NCBI GenBank assembly: GCA_030765065.1
Contig: CM060977.1
Span: 92,955,795 to 93,019,794, forward strand
DNA from: Deroplatys truncata
Taxonomy: Eukaryota > Arthropoda > Insecta > Mantodea > Mantidae
DNA length: 64,000 nt
Direction of reading: 5' to 3'
Under the pieces are notes generated by a model. That model ran no database searches and had not been told where the DNA came from. It saw only the letters and a list, made by a program, of their open reading frames with translations. Each line of letters opens with the position of its first letter. The stretch's first letter is position 1. Positions 58,029 to 64,000 of the stretch are shown here, piece after piece. The position numbers were made by a program, and so were the translations under genes.

Positions 58029-58138
58029 AGTAGCCAATCAAAATTGCTGTATTATATAACGTCACACCTCTCACCCCTTCAGATTTTTATCAGGCGAAGC
58101 GATATAAAAGCAGTAGCTTCCCCAGCGATTTCACTGTA
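58029..58138 (+). promoter_or_regulatory. TATA-Inr Pol II promoter
   Basis: CCAAT within gtagccaatc near 58031, TATAAAAG at 58103-58110, and an initiator-like TCACTG with A at about 58133, exactly 30 bp downstream of the TATA box. This layout matches arthropod core promoters. The transcript would run to the right. Confidence 0.65.
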
Positions 58139-59140
58139 TTGTGACAACACAGCGAGCTAAGATCTCCGCAAACTTTTCTCATTCAAAGTGAAATTTCAAC
58201 GAACATCATGTCTGGTAAGTTGTAACAAAACACTTCATTTACTTTAAAAGTTAAATTATTACTCTGTACATTTAACTTATATTCGCGTTCTTGTTTTTAA
58301 TGCATGGCATTTATATGCGAATAGCTGAGCATTCTAAAAGTTAATAGCTACACAAGTGAATTTTCTGAAATGTGAACAGTTTAGTTAAGTATTCATTTTA
58401 GGCAAGCTTATTCTACATTTAATAGCTAACTGCGCGAATTCTCAAAATGGGAACAATTTAGTTAAGTATTCACCTTGTTGAGTAATTATTATTCCAGATA
58501 TTTAAATACAGGATTTCACAGAATGAATTATATTCCTTTTTGGAGAAAATACAATTACTTGAATACCTTATTAACGTTTTTGCTTTAGAATATTACAAAA
58601 AGTCTGTTGCGCGAATCATTCGCTCTAACAAAGTAAATATCTACATTATATTAAAACATTTAAATTGAAAAATACAGTACTTAATGAACTTCATTAGTGA
58701 ATCAGAACCTCAATTATATTTACACATATTATCATTTTCAGAAAAAAGTTAATAAGTTTGTAACTTTCAAATAAATGAAATTTTTGTTATGCAACACATT
58801 CTCTAATAAAGAATATGTTTTTTTCTCTTCCTAATGCAGAAAGTTTGAATCTCAACTTAACACATTGGCTGAGGGTAGCATTTACCCAGCCGTTCAAAGA
58901 CTACAAGATCTTCAGCCAGAGGAGCCTTATAATATAAAATCCTTAAGAAAAATTGATACTCGATACGGTGCTAGAGTCGTTGCACTTTTAGAGAATAAGC
59001 AAGTGTTTCTCCCGACAAGATATTCAACCCTAACAAGCCAACAGTTGGAGGAAATGCCAGGGAAGTTTCAAATGGTATATCATGGAGTAGTACCAGCCGG
59101 CAAGTTTAAGACATGTAAATTGTCTTTTCTTCCTATTAAG
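58133..59140 (+). CDS. Two-exon gene model with OB-fold-like ORF
   Basis: Exon 1 (about 58133-58214) has a 75-nt leader and ATG at 58208 reading MSG, ending in the strong donor CTG/GTAAGT. A pyrimidine tract and gcag precede exon 2 (58840-59140). Its open frame of 100 codons contains EEPYNIKSLRKIDTRYGARV, VALLENKQVFLPTRYSTLTS and KFKTCKLSFLPIK. The (Y-I--L-KI-TRYG--V---L----VFLP-RY) pattern resembles small one-domain OB-fold-like proteins that occur in multiple copies in invertebrates; this is a resemblance from memory. Exon 1 joined directly to exon 2 is out of frame by one base, so an unseen micro-exon, another start, or decay is needed. Reading through the donor adds 22 residues to a stop at 59206. 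Confidence 0.4.
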
Positions 59141-59256
59141 GTTTGTAGAAATAATTCAGCTATCCTTTCAAAGCTTCATTTAGAGTTACATTCGTTGAGT
59201 TTATAAATTCGCACTTCAGTAGGATAACATTTGTCTAAAGTATACATCAATATGTA

Positions 59257-59538
59257 AAAAAATAACGTCCAGGATGTAGTCTGAGCGAGGATCTGCAGAA
59301 AGATGTTTAATAGTCTATTCACTGATTCTTTACCTCAAAGCAGATACCTACAGTAAGTTTCAAATAATTTCCAGCACGATAGCAGTTGTCAAAAGCAGGC
59401 ATCACTGTATTAAAAAAATATGTGTAAATAATGTCTAGATTGTACTCTGTGTGATTTCGTGCAGAAAGAACTTTAATACCCCTTGCAGTGATTCTCCACA
59501 TCGAAGTATATACCTACAAGAAGTTGCAAATAATGTGA
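59257..59538 (+). repeat. Diverged tandem duplication of an exon-like segment (about 168 bp)
   Basis: 59257-59375 and 59425-59538 align: gt(c/t)(c/t)ag(g/a)(a/t)tgta(g/c)tctg, then tgcagaaaga, ttta(a)ta, gtgattct, tacctaca. The first unit has an acceptor (gcag/59299) and donor (59352/gtaagt) around a 54-bp exon-like core. In the second the donor is mutated and an open frame continues to a stop at 59648, with an acidic stretch NEEEERDSLKHHKQK. These may be 3' exons of the gene at 58133. Confidence 0.5.
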
Positions 59539-59726
59539 ATGTGTGTTACAGGAATGCCCAGCTGAATGTAAATGAAGAGGAAGAACGAGATAGCTTAAAA
59601 CATCATAAACAGAAATGTGATAGGAACATTCTCAACACCTCCCAGTAACCTCAATCAATGAAGAATTGCACCAGTGCGGAACATACATGGAAAAAACATC
59701 CGCGTGTGTAGAATATAACAATAATA

Positions 59727-59748
59727 TATATATATATATATATATAAT
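59727..59748. repeat. (TA)n microsatellite
   Basis: Uninterrupted TA run in the likely 3' UTR. Confidence 0.9.
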
Positions 59749-59946
59749 TATGTACTCATTATTACTGCTATACCAGCCTATACCATTGATTTCATAAATA
59801 ATTTCATAATTGTTTAAGGAGAATGCCTGTCTTAAAAACATTGATGCTACATGAACTATTACTGAAAGAGACTTGAATAAATGGGAATCTAGAAGCCAGA
59901 ACCATCTTAATATTGGGCTGTATGATATGAGGTGTATAAAAAGATT

Positions 59947-59990
59947 AATAAAAAAATGAGGTCTATGTAATATAAACAACATTTATTTTT
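59947..59990. terminator. Convergent poly(A) signals
   Basis: AATAAA on the plus strand at about 59948-59953 and AATAAA on the minus strand (TTTATT at about 59981-59986) lie within 40 bp. They are placed to end the rightward gene (from 58133) and the leftward gene (from 60712). Confidence 0.55.
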
Positions 59991-60244
59991 TATAAACATT
60001 TTCCTATTACATTCCTATACAAAAAAACATACATATTTCCTAAAGACAAAGGTGATAGTCTAGACATTCTAAAACACTCAGTTATATAATCATATACATC
60101 ACACAGAAAGAGACCTGCATTATCCATAAAAAACTAAACATCTCAAGAATGTCTGGATGATGTATTTTATAAGTACAAGGTTTTGATATTTCAAAGTTCC
60201 TGTTAACCATGACTGTAATTGATTAACACAATTTCTCGATCCTG

Positions 60245-60712
60245 TCATGCTATAACTTTAGAAGCTTTCAGCTTACTTATAATCTCCTCAATCTCTTGTG
60301 TGTGACTATTATTACCAGCATTCCTCGATGCAATTAGTAACCTCAATATATTTACTAGTCTATTTGGATTTTCAAGCGTAGATATCACTGAATCATCATC
60401 ATATGAAGATTTCATATTCTCGCGACTCCCGCTGTATCCAGATTTTTCACCATCAGTAGTCTCCAGTGAAGGACAGAGGCTTGATCCGGTATAACATCCC
60501 CCTCTATACATCTTCGGATCTTCGAGTGTAGGAGAGAGAGTCGATCCAGTATAACATGTTGCTCTATGAAGCTTAAATCTTGACAAAGAACGATTCTTAA
60601 AAATCCGCTCGCATATACAGCATCTAATGACGTGTTTTCCTCCATGTGTAATGTATGAAAAATTGAGTTTCTCATCCGCTAGTTGCACAGATTTTCTCCG
60701 GCAGGAGCTCAT
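60245..60712 (-). CDS. 155-residue zinc-finger-like protein, unknown
   Basis: Intact ORF MSSCRRKSVQ...KASKVIA. Residues 31-53 have C-x2-C-x14-H-x3-C (CICERIFKNRSLSRFKLHRATC), resembling a C2HC or degenerate C2H2 finger. Two internal repeats follow (CYTGSTLSPTLE at about 53-64 and CYTGSSLCPSLE at about 72-83), then an acidic Ser-rich linker and a C-terminal segment (residues about 110-155) likely to be helical. ttttag just upstream of the ATG could be a splice acceptor, so an upstream exon in or near the minisatellite is possible. No family recognised. The poly(A) signal lies 260 bp downstream. The intact frame and balanced composition make this one of the better gene candidates. Confidence 0.5.
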   Translation of the reverse strand: MSSCRRKSVQLADEKLNFSYITHGGKHVIRCCICERIFKNRSLSRFKLHRATCYTGSTLSPTLEDPKMYRGGCYTGSSLCPSLETTDGEKSGYSGSRENMKSSYDDDSVISTLENPNRLVNILRLLIASRNAGNNSHTQEIEEIISKLKASKVIA

Positions 60713-60859
60713 GCTAAAACTAAAAGAAATTAAATGAATACGGGAATGCTAACGCTCGAAGGAATTAAAAGCGAATGAATGAATTCATAACACGCAGCTA
60801 TGTATATATTCAGTGTGAGGACGCCGGAGGGAATCGCAATCTTCGCATAGCAGCGGGAA

Positions 60860-61038
60860 AGGATGCTCTCTGGAAACATTTGTGGAGAAGGAGGCTCTCA
60901 ACAGAACATGGCGAATGCGAGCATGGAAAAAGGATGCTCTCTGGGAACATTCGTGGAAAAAGGATGCTCTCAACAGAACATAACGAGTGCGAGCATGGAA
61001 AAAGGATGCTCTCTGGAAACGTTTGTGGAAAAGGCTGC
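60860..61038 (+). repeat. About 78-bp proto-repeat beside the minisatellite
   Basis: Two and a half units of aggatgctctctgg(a/g)aaca, ttygtgga(g)aa(a), ggmggctctc/ggatgctctc, aacagaacat, gcgagcatgg. They are of the same GC character as, and contiguous with, the 21-bp array, suggesting an older repeat phase from which the short unit arose or on which it expanded. Confidence 0.7.
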
Positions 61039-64000
61039 GTAACAATGGAATCACGCTATGTAACAAAGGAATCACGTTATGTAACAAAGGAATCACGCTA
61101 TGTAACAAAGGAATCACGCTATGTAACAAAGGAATCGCGCTATGTAACAAAGGAATCGCGCTATGTAACAAAGGAATCACGCCATGTAACAAAGGAATCG
61201 CGCCATGTAACAAAGGAATCGCGCCATGTAACAAAGGAATCGCGCCATGTAACAAAGGAATCGCGCCATGTAACAAAGGAATCGCGCTATGTAACAAAGG
61301 AATCGCGCCATGTAACCAAGGAATCGCGCCATGTAACAAAGGAATCACGCCATGTAACAAAGGAATCGCGCCATGTAACAAAGGAATCACGCCATGTAAC
61401 AAAGGAATCGCGGTATGTAACAAAGGAATCGCGGTATGTAACAAAGGAATCGCGCCATGTAACAAAGGAATCGCGCCATGTAACAAAGGAATCGCGCGAT
61501 GTAACAAAGGAATTGCGCCATGTAACAAAGGAATCGCGATATGTAACAAAGGAATCGCGCCATGTAACAAAGGAATCGCGCCATGTAACAAAGGAATCGC
61601 GCTATGTAACAAAGGAATCGCGCTATGTAACAAAGGACTCACGCCGTGTAACAAAGGAATCGCGGTATGTAACAAAGGAATCGCGCCATGTAACAAAGGA
61701 ATCGCGCCATGTAACAAAGGAATCGCGCCATGTAACAAAGGAATCGCGCTATGTAACAAAGGACTCACGCCATGTAACAAAGGAATCGCGCCATGTAACA
61801 AAGGAATCGCGCCATGTAACAAAGGAATCACGGTATGTAACAAAGGAATCGCGCCATGTAACAAAGGAATCGCGCCATGTAACAAAGGAATCACGCCATG
61901 TAACAAAGGAATCGCGCCATGTAACAAAGGAATCACGGTATGTAACAAAGGAATCACGCTATGTAACAAAGGAATCGCGCTATGTAACAAAGGAATCGCG
62001 CCATGTAACAAAGGAATCGCGCCATGTAACAAAGGAATCGCGCTATGTAACAAAGGAATCGCGCAATGTAACCAAGGAATCGCGCCATGTAACAAAGGAA
62101 TCACGCCATGTAACAAAGGAATCGCGCCATGTAACAAAGGAATCGCGCCATGTAACAAAGGAATCACGCCATGTAACAAAGGAATCGCGGTATGTAACAA
62201 AGGAATCGCGCCATGTAACAAAGGAATCGCGCCATGTAACAAAGGAATCGCGCCATGTAACAAAGGAATCGCGCCATGTAACAAAGGAATCGCGCCATGT
62301 AACAAAGGAATCACGCCATGTAACAAAGGAATCGCGGTATGTAACAAAGGAATCGCGCCATGTAACAAAGGAATCGCGCCATGTAACAAAGGAATCGCGC
62401 CATGTAACAAAGGAATCGCGCCATGTAACAAAGGAATCGCGCTATGTAACAAAGGAATCGCGGTATGTAGCAAAGGAATCGCGCCATGTAACAAAGGAAT
62501 CGCGCCATGTAACAAAGGAATCGCGCTATGTAACAAAGGACTCACGGTATGTAACAAAGGAATCGCGCCATGTAACAAAGGAATCGCGCCATGTAACAAA
62601 GGAATCGCGCTATGTAACAAAGGAATCGCGCCATGTAACAAAGGACTCACGCCATGTAACAAAGGAATCGCGCCATGTAACAAAGGAATCGCGCCATGTA
62701 ACAAAGGAATCACGGTATGTAACAAAGGAATCACGGTATGTAACAAAGGAATCGCGCTATGTAACAAAGGAATCGCGCTATGTAACAAAGGAATCGCGCC
62801 ATGTAACAAAGGAATCGCGGTATGTAACAAAGGAATCGCGCCATGTAACAAAGGAATCGCGCTATGTAACAAAGGAATCGCGGTATGTAACAAAGGAATC
62901 GCGCCATGTAACAAAGGAATCGCGCCATGTAACAAAGGAATCGCGCCATGTAACAAAGGAATCGCGCCATGTAACAAAGGACTCGCGCCATGTAACAAAG
63001 GACTCGCGCCATGTAACAAAGGAATCGCGCCATGTAACAAAGGAATCACGCCATGTAACAAAGGAATCGCGGTATGTAACAAAGGAATCGCGGTATGTAA
63101 CAAAGGAATCGCGCCATGTAACAAAGTAATCGCGCCATGTAACAAAGGAATCGCGCGATGTAACAAAGGAATTGCGCCATGTAACAAAGGAATCGCGATA
63201 TGTAACAAAGGAATCGCGCCATGTAACAAAGGAATCGCGCCATGTAACAAAGGAATCGCGCTATGTAACAAAGGAATCGCGCTATGTAACAAAGGACTCA
63301 CGCCATGTAACAAAGGAATCGCGGTATGTAACAAAGGAATCGCGCCATGTAACAAAGGAATCGCGCCATGTAACAAAGGAATCGCGCTATGTAACAAAGG
63401 AATCGCGCTATGTAACAAAGGACTCACGCCATGTAACAAAGGAATCGCGCCATGTAACAAAGGAATCGCGCCATGTAACAAAGGAATCACGGTATGTAAC
63501 AAAGGAATCGCGCCATGTAACAAAGGAATCGCGCCATGTAACAAAGGAATCGCGCCATGTAACAAAGGAATCACGGTATGTAACAAAGGAATCACGCTAT
63601 GTAACAAAGGAATCGCGCTATGTAACAAAGGAATCGCGCCATGTAACAAAGGAATCGCGCCATGTAACAAAGGAATCGCGCCATGTAACAAAGGAATCGC
63701 GCTATGTAACAAAGGAATCGCGCAATGTAACCAAGGAATCGCGCCATGTAACAAAGGAATCACGCCATGTAACAAAGGAATCGCGCCATGTAACAAAGGA
63801 ATCGCGCCATGTAACAAAGGAATCACGCCATGTAACAAAGGAATCGCGGTATGTAACAAAGGAATCGCGCCATGTAACAAAGGAATCGCGCCATGTAACA
63901 AAGGAATCGCGCCATGTAACAAAGGAATCGCGCCATGTAACAAAGGAATCGCGCCATGTAACAAAGGAATCACGCCATGTAACAAAGGAATCGCGGTATG
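61039..64000. repeat. 21-bp minisatellite, about 140 units, continuing past the window
   Basis: Unit gtaacaaaggaatcgcgccat with a few variant positions (cgcgcc/cgcgct/cgcggt/cacgcc, aatc/actc). Because the unit is a multiple of three and has a stop in only one phase, five of six frames stay open: on + heptads of VTKESRH, on - GAIPLLH, ARFLCYM and a third. The + frame from 60775 ends at 63129 through a single gga-to-gta change that creates TAA; the - frame runs 63985-60785. I treat these frames as a by-product of the repeat, not as genes. The array contains a 1,659-bp (79-unit) higher-order duplication. Confidence 0.95.

Noticed and set aside
58208..58850. Direct splice of exon 1 to exon 2 as a complete coding gene
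   Set aside because: The join is out of frame by one base, so a complete CDS is not claimed; a missing exon or decay is needed.
60775..63985. Very long ORFs (784 and 1066 codons) as real proteins
   Set aside because: The 21-bp unit keeps five of six frames open; both frames are pure repeat translations, so openness alone is not evidence of coding.
61039..64000. CRISPR array
   Set aside because: Units are head-to-tail 21-mers without unique spacers, in an animal genome; it is a minisatellite.

Overview
This window looks like AT-rich, repeat-dense nuclear DNA from an animal, most likely an arthropod. The reasons are tRNA-derived SINEs, mariner/Tc1, DUF4817-type and pogo-type transposase remnants of the insect kind, LTR and non-LTR retroelements, GT-AG exons, TATA/Inr promoters, and a multicopy uncharacterised protein family that I associate with invertebrate genomes. 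No bacterial gene organisation is present. I cannot fix the species.

Layout: by eye about a fifth of the window is one non-coding dispersed family, called R1 here (about 0.8 kb; more than 20 copies and fragments on both strands). Its ends share the inverted motif ACTTTCTCTAC / GTAGAGAAAGT. Its 3' end carries a small hairpin and finishes in AGAAAGTAAAAA; its 5' end reads roughly GATGTGTTACATTCACATG before the motif. R1 copies repeatedly join to one another in inverted orientation and act as landing pads for other elements. Nested in R1 copies are a segment with a heat-shock-type promoter and LTR-like ends (6.5-7.0 kb), an LTR-like segment (15.7-16.2 kb), a retroelement fragment (22.4 kb), a mariner whose terminal repeat has expanded into a minisatellite (33.4-34.6 kb), a complete 5-kb LTR element without pol (41.6-46.6 kb), and a block of spliced exons (56.2-57.1 kb).

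Other content: two tRNA-derived SINE families; an ORF1-only LINE with a 10-bp target-site duplication in a SINE tail (35.9-37.4 kb); two related LTRs with primer-binding-like sites (20.2 and 51.3 kb); decayed DUF4817, mariner, Tc1-like and pogo-like transposases; a broken member of the uncharacterised family (27.8-31.1 kb); a GC-rich island (53.3-53.8 kb); and several unnamed dispersed or tandem repeats.

The only stretch that looks like possibly active cellular genes is 56.2-60.8 kb. It holds a phase-1 tandem exon array for a Gly/Ala/Pro-rich protein, then a TATA-Inr promoter with a short first exon and a downstream OB-fold-like ORF on +, facing a zinc-finger-like ORF on -. Poly(A) signals of the two converge near 59.95-59.99 kb. 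From about 61.04 kb to the window end is a 21-bp minisatellite (about 140 units) that leaves five of six reading frames open and contains a 1,659-bp higher-order repeat. All family assignments come from reading motifs; no database search was possible.
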